Below the pieces are notes generated by a model. The model did not search any database. It was not told the DNA's origin and saw nothing but the letters and a program-made list of their open reading frames with translations. Shown here one piece after another: positions 1 to 10,700 of a DNA stretch of 64,000 bases (the first letter of the stretch is position 1; every line of letters starts with the position of its first letter). Source of the stretch: G963663495 sp963663495. GTDB lineage: Bacteria; Bacteroidota; Rhodothermia; Rhodothermales; Bin80. Location: assembly GCA_963663495.1 (NCBI GenBank), contig OY760427.1, positions 310,001 to 374,000 of the forward strand. Direction: 5' to 3'. The position numbers were made by a program, and so were the translations under genes.

Positions 1-1016
1 GGTTCCACCACCTGCTGTCGCCTGCCGATGGTGAATTGTTCGAGTTCCTCTTGGAGGATAGTCTCTACGGCCGGGATTGCGCGTCGGCGCATTTCTAGAG
101 ATGAGTCTACTGTTTCATGCATACGATCAATATCAAACAGTCGCACGCCGGGCATTTCGTCCACTACGGGGTTTACGTCTCGTGGCACGGCCAGGTCTAT
201 CAACGTTAAGGGCTTGCTGCGCTCGCGCAAGTATTCGGGCTCAATTATCGTGTGCGGGGCGCGGGTGGCACAGATTACCACATCTGTTTCTGAAAGCATG
301 CGGGGCAGCGCGTGCACATCCACACCCACTGCCGTATACCCGCAGCGCCGCGCCAGCGCCGCGCCGCGTTCTTCCGTACGATTGATGACCGTAGCATGCT
401 GCACTCCCCTGGAGCGTAGCAGCTTGGCGACCAACCCGGCCATGTCACCTGCTCCAAAGACTGTTACATGCTGCTCTGCGAGCGGGCCGCTCTCCCGAGC
501 TGCCATATCAACGGCTACGGAGGCAATACTTACCGGATTACGACTGAGGCCTGTTTCAGAGCGCGCCCGCTTGCCCGCTTTCACAGCGGCTTGGAATAAT
601 GCCTTTAGCGGGCGGCTTGCCATATTGGAACGCTCGGCTTGGCGGAGCGCCTCCCCCACCTGCCCCAGAATTTGGGGTTCGCCCAGCACCATCGAATCCA
701 ATCCTGCTGCTACGCGAAACAGGTGTCGCGCCACATCCATGTCTTCAGCGCGCATCAAGTAGTCCAAGAATGTATTGCCTGTTACCGAGCGCAGCAGGTC
801 TTCAAGCATACCCGTTGGCTGCGTCGGCGCGCTGGAGTAGAGCTCAATGCGGTTGCATGTTGAAAGCATCACACACCCTTCTAGGGCTCCATTACGCGGT
901 TGCCGCGCAGCCGCTGCTCGCATGCGGGGCAGCGCTTCTGCAAGCAACTCACGGACCTCAACGGGTGCCGACAAATAGCTTAATCCTACACAACCTAGGC
1001 GCGCGGGCTCAGGCAT
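1..1016 (-). CDS. hemA: Glutamyl-tRNA reductase, 3' end outside window
   Basis: Reduces glutamyl-tRNA(Glu) to glutamate-1-semialdehyde with NADPH, the first committed step of C5-pathway tetrapyrrole (heme) synthesis in the cytoplasm. The reverse strand reads MPEPARLGCVGLSYLSAPVE from an ATG at 1016. It carries the catalytic-cysteine motif LSTCNRIELY near residue 50, the substrate-binding stretch AAGLDSMVLGEPQILGQV near 105-122 and the Rossmann segment VFGAGDMAGLVAKL near 185-200. About 338 codons are visible; the C-terminal dimerisation helix lies beyond base 1. It is the only clear housekeeping gene here, so it marks the chromosomal edge of the accessory region. No convincing promoter was identified upstream. 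The identification is firm because three family motifs occur in the right order. Confidence 0.95.
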   Translation of the reverse strand, partial: MPEPARLGCVGLSYLSAPVEVRELLAEALPRMRAAAARQPRNGALEGCVMLSTCNRIELYSSAPTQPTGMLEDLLRSVTGNTFLDYLMRAEDMDVARHLFRVAAGLDSMVLGEPQILGQVGEALRQAERSNMASRPLKALFQAAVKAGKRARSETGLSRNPVSIASVAVDMAARESGPLAEQHVTVFGAGDMAGLVAKLLRSRGVQHATVINRTEERGAALARRCGYTAVGVDVHALPRMLSETDVVICATRAPHTIIEPEYLRERSKPLTLIDLAVPRDVNPVVDEMPGVRLFDIDRMHETVDSSLEMRRRAIPAVETILQEELEQFTIGRRQQVVE

Positions 1017-1274
1017 TCCGGCTCAGATTCAATGGGACATGCAATAAAGCAATAACGGCTGACACATTCTTATGCAGTCGCGAAAATTAGGGAATTCTGC
1101 AAGAACGAGACCGAGTGATTGTTAAATATTAGATGTATTCGCCTTCAATATTCATGTCGTCGCCTGTTTCGGCCTAAAAGCGCTGTTTCGGTACCTGCAG
1201 GATCGATTGTGCGTTGTTCATGCGTAGGAACAACTAGGAGATGGGCTGGAAACACCAGTTTAGGCCCTTTCCCC
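1017..1274. other. Intergenic region upstream of hemA, no gene seen
   Basis: This AT-richer spacer separates divergent hemA from an IS66 relic. No open frame with recognisable content and no tRNA-like fold were seen. It presumably holds the hemA promoter, but no site could be assigned. Confidence 0.5.
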
Positions 1275-1715
1275 GTAGGCCTGCGGTGAACTACATCTTG
1301 ATTAGGTGAAGGGTTCTGGGGAACTTACCCGTAGACGTGAGAACCCAGATCGCATGGTACAGCCCAAACGTACGGCGGAAGAGATGTTTCCGCTGGCAGA
1401 GCGGTATAACGAAAGGACCCAGTCCGCAGCGGCGTTTTGTGCAGAGCATGGCATCTCATACGGACAGTTGAATTACTGGAGGCGGAAGTATCGCCAGGAG
1501 ACTCCAGCCGAGGACAGCCAAGGCTTCGTGGAGGTAGGCAACACAGCGCCAGCGGCGCGGGTAGAGATCGCGTATCCGCACGAGAGGATGGCATTATTCA
1601 CCTCAAGTCAAACACCATACCTGCCAGGCCGAAATTCCCGAGATATTCCGACAGCCATGCCAGCGAAAGTTGACCAGAACTGACGCAAGATTGAACCGCT
1701 ATGATGATTTATGGG
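1275..1715 (+). mobile_element. IS66-family left-end relic, copy 1
   Basis: About 441 bp resembling two other segments of this window (13075-13517 and 41075-41517, in the opposite orientation). The left edge (GTAGGCCTGCGGTGAACTAC) resembles the GTAAGCG-type start of IS66 inverted repeats. The right edge (ATGATGATTTATGGG) is shared by all three copies. It contains only tnpA; tnpB and tnpC are missing. This is the most diverged copy. Confidence 0.65.
1306..1683 (+). pseudogene. IS66 TnpA-like accessory protein, probably decayed
   Basis: IS66 TnpA is a small helix-turn-helix-like accessory protein needed with TnpB and TnpC for transposition. Residues around 17-66 (MVQPKRTAEEMFPLAERYNE, then SAAAFCAEHGISYGQLNYWRRKYR) match the family's N-terminal DNA-binding region. 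The expected continuation of VEIAYPHE into a hydrophobic C-terminus is lost: the frame after about residue 93 reads unrelated sequence to the element border, consistent with an internal deletion or frameshift. The start at 1306 is uncertain; the Met at 1354 fits the family better. No partner genes follow, so it is probably inert. Confidence 0.65.
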
Positions 1716-1754
1716 CAAAGGGCAGCGCTAGGCATTGCTCATCCGACGCTCACC

Positions 1755-4700
1755 TTATCGTGGCATGTACTCGTTCCAAGCGTCAGAGTCCGGGATACCA
1801 TTACTGATGAGTACGCGTTGATCAGCGCTTCCGGCATTCTTGCTAATTGCATTCATTGCGGATATCGTGCCACCATCTGAAGGAGCGTAGTTGTCAATGA
1901 AGCCCGTAATCTGTCCTGACGTTTCGTCAATCACGATTGCCATAGGAGTATCGTGTTCCCCGTCAAGTGTGAATGATCCGCTTGGCCCCGACAGCGTAAC
2001 CGATACCAGCAAGTCATCCCACTCGGACTGAGCTGGTACAGCGAAAGCGAAGGAGGAACTACCATCGCCGTCAGCCACCACCGGCATGGAAAAATTCAGG
2101 GAAAAGAGCTCGTTGCCATTCTCTGCATGCCCGGCAAGCTTCCAAGGTCCTGGAGCCTGCGGCAATGAGCGCGCCTCGTCAATTACAAAGATCGGATTCA
2201 GGTATGGCTTCAAGGCAGAGTCCATGCCTCCCCAAAGAAGAAGAGAGGTTTTCGATGACATTGATACCAATGGCTTTTCCCCGCTAATGGGGTCCGCACT
2301 GGACGTCCGACGATCAAAGACCTTGTTGTAGTTGTAATCACTAATCCATTTGTAAGAACAGTATGTCATCAAGTCATGAGACCCTCTCGGGTCTACCATA
2401 TAATTTGGCGTGCTAAAATTGTATCCCCAATTCCCGATGAGGCCCCCGTTATATGGATAATATGGATCCAGCCATGCGGAGGCGCCGCATGGTGCATGGA
2501 GAAGGCCGAAATTGTGGCCAAATTCGTGAGCCATTACCGTAGTACCAGGAGATGCCATTGAAGCATATCCACCTAGTTCCCCAAGGCCGCCAGCGCCTTC
2601 AGGCTCGGTAAGTATCCCCATCCAATGGCCTGTGCCACTTGCCGCTGCTCGCATTGCTTTAACGCGGCCATAAACGTACAATGCATCCTTGGTATCAATA
2701 GTCACAGGATTTAGGACGGTCACTGTTATATCCTTTATAGGAAACAAATATCTCGTAGCGAAAAGGCCTATATGGCCGTAAGGATCGGCAGCAATAGCTT
2801 CAGGTATGCTAACCGCATACATATCAGGGTCCCCTATGGTTAAGAATGGGACATACGTTATATCGAAAGATGGCACCGTAACAACATTTACAGATTGCCG
2901 TCCCGTTTCTGGAATCCGCTTGGCCACCCCCAATGAGGTCGGTACCGTGTCGTCTGGATCTACTTCAATGACTATTTCAAGTCCCGGCTGAACGACACTT
3001 GCCGGAACCACGGCATTCAGGGAAAGCGGAAGCCCCTGTTCCCACACTCGGTTTGGGATAAAGCGAGTCCTTTGGGGGATCTGAATCGTGTGCGCCAACT
3101 GATTATTCAAGTAGAACTTCGCAATGGCCCTTGGTAGCCGTACAGACGAGGACAAAGGCCCATTTATCGTAGGCAACACTCGTAAAAGCGCCTTTTCTCC
3201 CGCGACGAGTGGGGTTGGGTTCGTGAAGGACTGGACCGCCTGAAACATAATGGCGATATTTCCCTCGGGTGGACACTTGGCCAACTCTGAGACAGTTAAT
3301 CCTTTTTCCCACCTCAATAACGATGATGTGGCTGCCGGCAAACACACACTTGTTCCGGTTGCCTGAAAATGGGTCAACTTGGTGAGACGTACGAAGCTGG
3401 CAGGTATTTCGCCGGTCAACCCCGAATTATTTGTAACTGAGAACTTAACCAAGTTCGAAAGGCTGCCAAGCTCCGAGGGAAGCTCCCCGGTTAGTTTATT
3501 GCCGTTTAGGTTCAGTTCACTCAGACTACTTAGGCTGCCAAGCTCCGAGGGAATTGGCCCCGTCAAGTCATTCCCTGCCAACATCATTGTCTCTATACTT
3601 GTCAGGTCACCCAGATCTTTAGGAAGGTTGCCGGAAAGAGACGCACTATCGATACTAAGGCTCTCTAAGTCACCCAGCGTGCCCAATTCCTCCGGAATCG
3701 GGCCCTGTAAGGTGTTGTCATCAAGGTTCAAATCGGTCAGAAGTGCTAAGTCCGCTATTTCCGCCGGCAGCGCGCCATCCAAACCATTACCGCTCAGATC
3801 CAACGCTGTTACCTGCCCGTCAGCATTGGCAGTAACACCATACCATTCGTCAATCGGTGCATCGGTCAGCCACTTGCCTTTATTCGTCCAATCTGCTCCG
3901 CTCAAGGCGCTGTACAGGCTTTCCAAGGCGGGACGATCAGAGTTATCGGGGCACTCAACCCCTGTTCCACTGTGCGTCGTCAAGGCCGCCAGCCAATCTG
4001 CTACAGCCTGCACGCTCGGTACGCACAGCCCGGTCCCGACATAACTGAAGTCGTCCAAAGCATCCAGACTTGTCAGGGCTTCCGGGATAGCGCCCGTCAG
4101 ACCAGCGTTCGTGCTCAGGTCCAACTCAACCAAGCTGGCAAAATTACCCACGCTTGCCGGTAACTCCCCTGCGAGACTATTACCGCTCAGATCCAACGCT
4201 GTTACCTGCCCGTCAGCATTGGCAGTGACGCCATACCATTCGTTAATCGGTGCATCGGTCAGCCACTTGCCCCTGTTCGTCCAACTGGCTCCGCTCAAAG
4301 CGCTGTACAGGCTTTCCAAGGCGGGGCGATCAGAGTTATCGGGGCACTCAACCCCTGTTCCACTGTGCGTCGTCAAGGCCGCCAGCCAATCTGCTACGGC
4401 CTGCACGCTCGGTACGCACAGCCCGGTCCCGACATAACTGAAGTCGTCCAAAGCATCCAGACTTGTCAGGGCTTCCGGGATAGCGCCCGTCAGACCAGCG
4501 TTCGTGCTCAGGTCCAACGCAACCAAGTTGGCCAAATTACCCATGCTTACCGGTAACTCCCCTGCGAGGCCGTTATCGGACAGCTCAATCGCTCTCACAC
4601 GGCCCAGCCCATCGGTCGTGATGCCAAACCAAGTGGCAACCACTGCAGTCTGGCCCCAGTTTCCCCGGTCCGTCCAGCCAGCGCCTCCAACGGCGGCGTA

Positions 4701-7700
4701 GAATGCCTCCAAAACCTCGCGGTCGTCCTTGTTGCAATAGTCATCACCGGTATGGGATGTCATCGCGTCAACCCAAGTAATAAACTGCGAGGTATTGGGC
4801 ATGCATAACTCGTCGTTACCATCCCATGCAAACGTTGTGAGTGGCAGGCTGAGCAGGGCTGTGGGAATGCTTCCCGTGACCTCATTGTCGCTCAGGTCCA
4901 GCTCGGTGAGATTGTCAAGATCGCCCAGGTCCGAGAAGATAGCGCCGGAAAGGCTGTTTCCCTCAAGGTTCAAGTCGGTCAATTGGGCCAAGTTGCGCAT
5001 TTGCCACAACTCGCCATCCAAACCATTACTGCTCAGATCCAACTCCGTTACCCGACCGTCATCATTGGCCGTAACGCCATACCAATCATCAATAGGTTCA
5101 TCCGTCAGCCAATGCGCATCGTTCGTCCAATCGGCTCCGCTCCAGGCATAGTGCATATACTCCAAGGCTTCACGGTCGGTGCCCGAGTGGCAACGTACGC
5201 CTGTTGAATTGTGCACCGCCAGCCCGAACAGCCACGTTTGTAAAACCGGCACCCTAGGTACGCACAGTTCGGTTCCGTTATACCTGAACTCAACCAAGGC
5301 ATCCAGGCTCGTCATGGTTTCTGGGATGCCTCCCGTCAAACCAACGTTTGTGCTCAGGTCCAACGCAACCAGGCTGGCAAAATTACCCATGCTTGCCGGT
5401 AACTCCCCTACGAGGCCGTTATCGGACAGATCAATCGCTGTCACACCGCCCAGCGCATCGGTCGTGATGCCAAACCATTCGCCAATCGGTGCGCTGGTCA
5501 GCCACTTGCCCTTGTTCGTCCAATTGGCTCCACTCAAGGCGCTGTACAGGCTTCCCAAGGCGGGACGATCAGAGTTGTCGGAGCACTGAACCCCTGTTCC
5601 ACTGTGCGTCGTCAAGGCCGCCAGCCAATCTGCTACGGCCTGCACGCTCGGTACGCACAGCCCGGTCCCGTTATAACGGAATTCGTCCAAAGCATCCAGA
5701 CTTGTCAGGGCTTCCGGGATAGCGCCCGTCAGACCCGTGTTCGTGCTCAGGTCCAACGCAACCAGGCTGCCCAAATTACCCATGCTTGCCGGTAACTCCC
5801 CCGCGAGACCGTTATCGGACAAATCAATGGCTGTCACAAGACCCAACGCATCGGTGGTGATACCGGCCCAGGAAGAGACCACTTCGCCCTGCCTCCAGTT
5901 TTGCTTGTCCGTCCAGCTGGCACCTCCAAGAGCGGTGTACAATGCCTCCAGATTCTCACGGTCGTCCTTGTTGCAATAGTCATCGCCCGTATGGGATGTC
6001 ATGGCGGCAACCCAAGTAACAAACTGTGCCGTGTTGGGCATGCACACCCCGTCGTTACCGTCCCATGCAAACGTTGTGAGGGACAGACTGAGCAGGGCAG
6101 TGGGAATGCTTCCCGTGACCTCATTGTCGCTCAGGTCCAGCTCCGTGAGATTGTTAAGATCGCCCAGTTTCGAGGGGATAGCGCCGGATAGGCTGTTTCC
6201 CTCGAGGCTTAGCGATGTCAGGCTGGTAAGGTTACCCAACTCTTCAGGAACGCTGCCGGAAAGAGTCGCACTGTTGATGCTGAGGCTCTCCAAATCATCC
6301 AGCGTGCCCACCTCCTCCGGAATGGTGCCCGTAAGGGTATTGTCATCAAGGTTCAAGTCGGTCAGGTGGGCCAAGGCTGCTATTCCCGCTGGCAGTGCGC
6401 CAGCCAAACCATTACCGCTCAGATCCAACTCCGTTACCCGACCGTCAGCATTGGCAGTGACGCCATACCATTCATCAATCGGTGCGTTGGTCAGCCACTT
6501 GCCTTTGTTCGTCCAACTTGCTCCGCTCAAAGCAGTGTACAGGCTCTCCAAGGCTTCACGGTCGGTGCCCGAAGGGCAACGCACCCCTGTTCCATTGTGC
6601 ACCGTCAATGCGAACAGCCATCTTTCTACGACCGTCACCCTCGGTATGCACAGCTCAGTTCCGTTATACCTGAACTCGTCCAAGGCATCCAGGCTCGTCA
6701 TGGTTTCAGGGATGCCTCCAGTCAAACCCGCGTTTGTGCTCAGGTCCAACGCAACCAGGCTGGCCAAATTACCCATGCTTGCCGGTAACTCCCCTGCGAG
6801 ACCGTTATCGGACAAATCAATGGCTGTCACACGGCCCAGCGCATCGGTCGTGATGCCAAACCAGGTAGAGACCGCTGCGGACTGGCCCCAGTTTCCCTTG
6901 TTCGTCCAGCCAGCACCTCCAAGGGCGGTGTACAATGCCTCCAGATTCTCGCGGTCGTCCTTGTTGCAATAGTCATCACCGGTATGGGATGTTATCGCGG
7001 CAACCCAGGTAACAAACTGTGCCGTGTTGGGCATGCACACCCCGTCGTTACCATCCCATGCAAACGTGGTTAACGACAGACTGAGCAGGGCCGTGGGAAG
7101 GCTTCCCGTGACCTCATTGTCGCTCAGATCCAGCTCCGTAAGATTGTCAAGATCGCCCAGTTCCGAGGGGATAGCGCCGGATAGGCTGTTTCCCTCAAGG
7201 CGTAGCGATGTTAGGCTGGTAAGGTCACCCAGCTCTTCAGGAAGGCTGCCGGAAAGAGACGCACTATTGATGCTAAGGCTCTCCAAATCATCCAGCGTGC
7301 CCACCTCCTCTGGAATGGGGCCTGTAAGGGTATTGTCATCAAGGTTCAAGTCGGTCAGGTGGGCCAAGGCCGCTATCCCCGCTGGCAGCGCGCCAGCCAA
7401 ACCATTACCGCTCAGATCCAACTCCGTTACCCGACCTTCATCATTGGCCGTAACGCCATACCATTCGTTAATCGGTGCATCGGTCAGCCACTTGCCTTTG
7501 TTCGTCCAACCTGCTCCGCTCAAAGCAGTGTACAGACTCTCCAAGGCGTCACGGTCACCCGCAGAGGCGCAGCGTACGCCTGTTCCGTTGTGAACCGCCA
7601 AGGAGGCCAACCAGCTTTCTACGGCAGTCACCCTCGGTATGCACAGTCCGGTCCCTCCATAATTGAAGTTGTCCAAGGCATCCAGACGCGGCATGGTAAT

Positions 7701-10700
7701 AGGGATAGGCCCCGTGAGCTGCGCGTTCGTGCTCAGGTCCAACGCAACCAGGTTGGCTAAATCCCCTGTGCTCGTCGGTAATTCCCCGACAAGGCCATTA
7801 TTGGACAGCGCAATAGCCGTCACACGACCCAGCGCATCGGTGGTGATGCCGGACCAGGAAGAGACCACTTCGCCCTGCCTCCAGTTTTGCCTGTCCGTCC
7901 AGCTGGCACCTCCAAGAGCGGTGTACAATGCCTCCAGATTCTCACGGTCGTCCTTGTTGCAATAATCATCACCGGCTTGGACGTTCATCGCCCCGCTCCA
8001 AGCAACAAACTCAACGGTGTTGGGCATGCACAGCCCATCATTACCGTCCCATGCAAACGTCGTTAATGACAGACCGGGAAGGGTTCCAGCAAGATCATCG
8101 CGCTGACCGCTGCGATCACGCCCGGATGCTCGCGGGAGGAATGCCGTGGGAATGCTTCCCGTAAGGCCATTATCACTAATGTCCAGCACCTTGAGCTTGT
8201 CAAGATTGCCCAACTCCGAGGGAATAGTGCCGGAAAGACTGTTGTCCGCGAGGTTCAAGTCAGTCAGATGTGCGAGCAGCGCAATCCCCGCCGGCAGCGC
8301 GCCGTCCAAGCCATTATTGCTCAGGTCCAACTCCGTTATCCGCCCTTCATCATCGGCGGTAACACCATCCCATTCGTTGAGGGGTGCGCTGGTCAACCAA
8401 TTTGCATCGTTCGTCCAACCTGCTCCGCTCAAAGCAGTGTACAGACCCTCCAAGGCGTCACGGTCACCCTCAGAAGGGCAACGTACGCCTGTTCCGTTGT
8501 GCACCGTCAAGGCGACAAGCCAATTCTCAACGGCACCCGCTCTGGGTACGCATAGCTCCGTCCCGGCATATCTGAATGCGTCCAAGGCATCCAAGCCCGT
8601 CAGAGCTTCAGGGATAGGCCCGGTAAGCTGCATGTTCGTACTCAGGTCCAGCTCAACCAGGCTGGCCAAATCTCCCACACTCGCGGGCAATTTCCCAATA
8701 AGGCCATTATTGGACAGCGCAATGGCTGTCACCCGGCCCAGCGCATCGGTGGTGATGCCGAACCAAGTGGAGATCACTTCGGCTTGCATCCAGTTCTGCG
8801 AATTCGTCCAGCTCGAGCCTCCAACGACAGCATACATTGCTTCAAGAGCATCGCGGTCATCCTTATTGCAATAGCCGCCGCCGGTATGGGCGCTCATCGT
8901 CTCTGTCCAAGCAACATATTCAGCGGTATTGGGCATGCATAGCCCGTCATTACCGTCCCAGCCAAACGTGGTGAGCGGCAGGCTGAGCAGAGCCGCGGGA
9001 ATGCTTCCCGTAACGGCATTATCACTCAGATCCAGCATAGCAAGACTGCCGAGATCGCCCAACTCGGCGGGGATAACACCGGAAATATCGTTGCCCGAGA
9101 CGTCCAAGGTCTCCAGAGCCATCAAGTCTCCCAGCTCTGAAGGCAGCGCTCCGGACAAACTGTTACCCTCAAGGCTCAGCGAAGTCAAACTACTCAGGTC
9201 GCCAAGCTCTGCAGGAAGGCTACCGGAAAGAGACGCACTGTTGATACTAAGACGCTCCAGATCACCCAGTGAACCCAGCTCCTCCGGGATCGGCCCCGCG
9301 AGGCCGTTGCCATCCAAGCTCAAATCGGTCAGTAGTGCCAATTGCGCGATTTCCGCGGGTAGCGCACCTTCCAAACCATTGTTGCTCAAGTCCAACGCTG
9401 TTACGCGCCCTTCATCATCGGCAGTCACCCCGTACCATTCATCAATAGGTGCATTCGTCAGCCAACTCCCATCGTTCGTCCAACCTGCTCCGCTCAAAGC
9501 GGTGTACAGGCTTTCCAGTGTTGCACGGTCACCCTCAGAGACGCACTGTACCCCTGTTCCATCGTGCACCGTCAAGGAGGACAGCCAATTCTCCACGGCA
9601 GCAACTACGGGTACGCACAGCCCCGTCCCTCCATACCTGAATGCGTCCAAGGCATCCAGACGAGGCATGGTAACAGGGATAGGCCCTGTTAGCTGCGTGT
9701 TCGTGCTCAGGTCCAACTCCACCAGGCCCGCCAAATCCCCTATGCTTGCCGGCAACTCCCCGTTAACTCCATTATCGGGCAGCGCAATGGCAGTCACGAC
9801 GCCCAGTGTATTTGTGGTGATGCCGAACCAGGACGACACCACTTCAGCGTCGACCCAGTTTTGCGAGTCCGTCCAGCCGGCACCTCCAAGGGCGGTGTAC
9901 AATGCTTCGAGAGCATCGCGGTCGTCCTTATTGCAATAGCCATCGCCGGTATGGGCGCGCATCGTCCCTGTCCAAGCAACAAACTCAGCGGTATTGGGCA
10001 TGCACAGTCCGTCATTACCATCCCATCCAAACGTGGTGAGCGGCAGGCTGAGTAGGGCCGCGGGAATGCTTCCCGCAACGGCATTATCGCTCAGATCAAG
10101 CATCTCAAGAGAGCCGAGATCGCCCAACGCGGCAGGAATGGTCCCCGACAGGCTGTTCGACGAAAGATCCAATCCCGCCAGTTCTGGCAAGGTGCCCAAC
10201 TCCGAGGGGATCTGCCCTACCAGATTGTTGGTACCGAGCAGCAAACTCGTAACATGTCCCTGCGCGTTCGTGCTTACGCCATGCCATGCGTCCAATGTCC
10301 GCCCGCTCAGCCAATTGGTGTGCTGATCCCACTGGTCCCCGCCCGTCGCTTTGTACAACTTGACCAGTGCCGCACGGTCAGATTCAACGATAATTGTCGT
10401 ACCGCCATCCGTATCCACGAGGACGGAGACCTTCACGGTGACAGGGCCAGCGGTAACAGCAATACGCGTAGTTCCATCGCCCACGGCAGTAACAAGGCCG
10501 CTCTGATCCACCGTCGCCACCGCAGGGTTTGCAATGGTCCAGACCACTGGAGCGTCGGTTATAACATTCTCCGCAGCGTCGAAAACGGTCGCCACCAGCG
10601 TGATGGTTTCACCGACATCTGCAAACGTTATGGCATCCTGCGATACCGCAATAGAGTCCGAGGATTGTTCTATTGCATGATCATGCGGAGCGATAGGATC

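Noticed and set aside
28..1090. Plus-strand open frames at 28-762 and 599-1090
   Set aside because: They are antisense shadows of hemA, which reads with all family motifs on the minus strand.
2086..10326. Many plus-strand frames of 60-340 codons, several with repeated sequences
   Set aside because: They mirror the tandem LRR modules of the minus-strand gene and repeat with the same period; no independent start or domain was seen.
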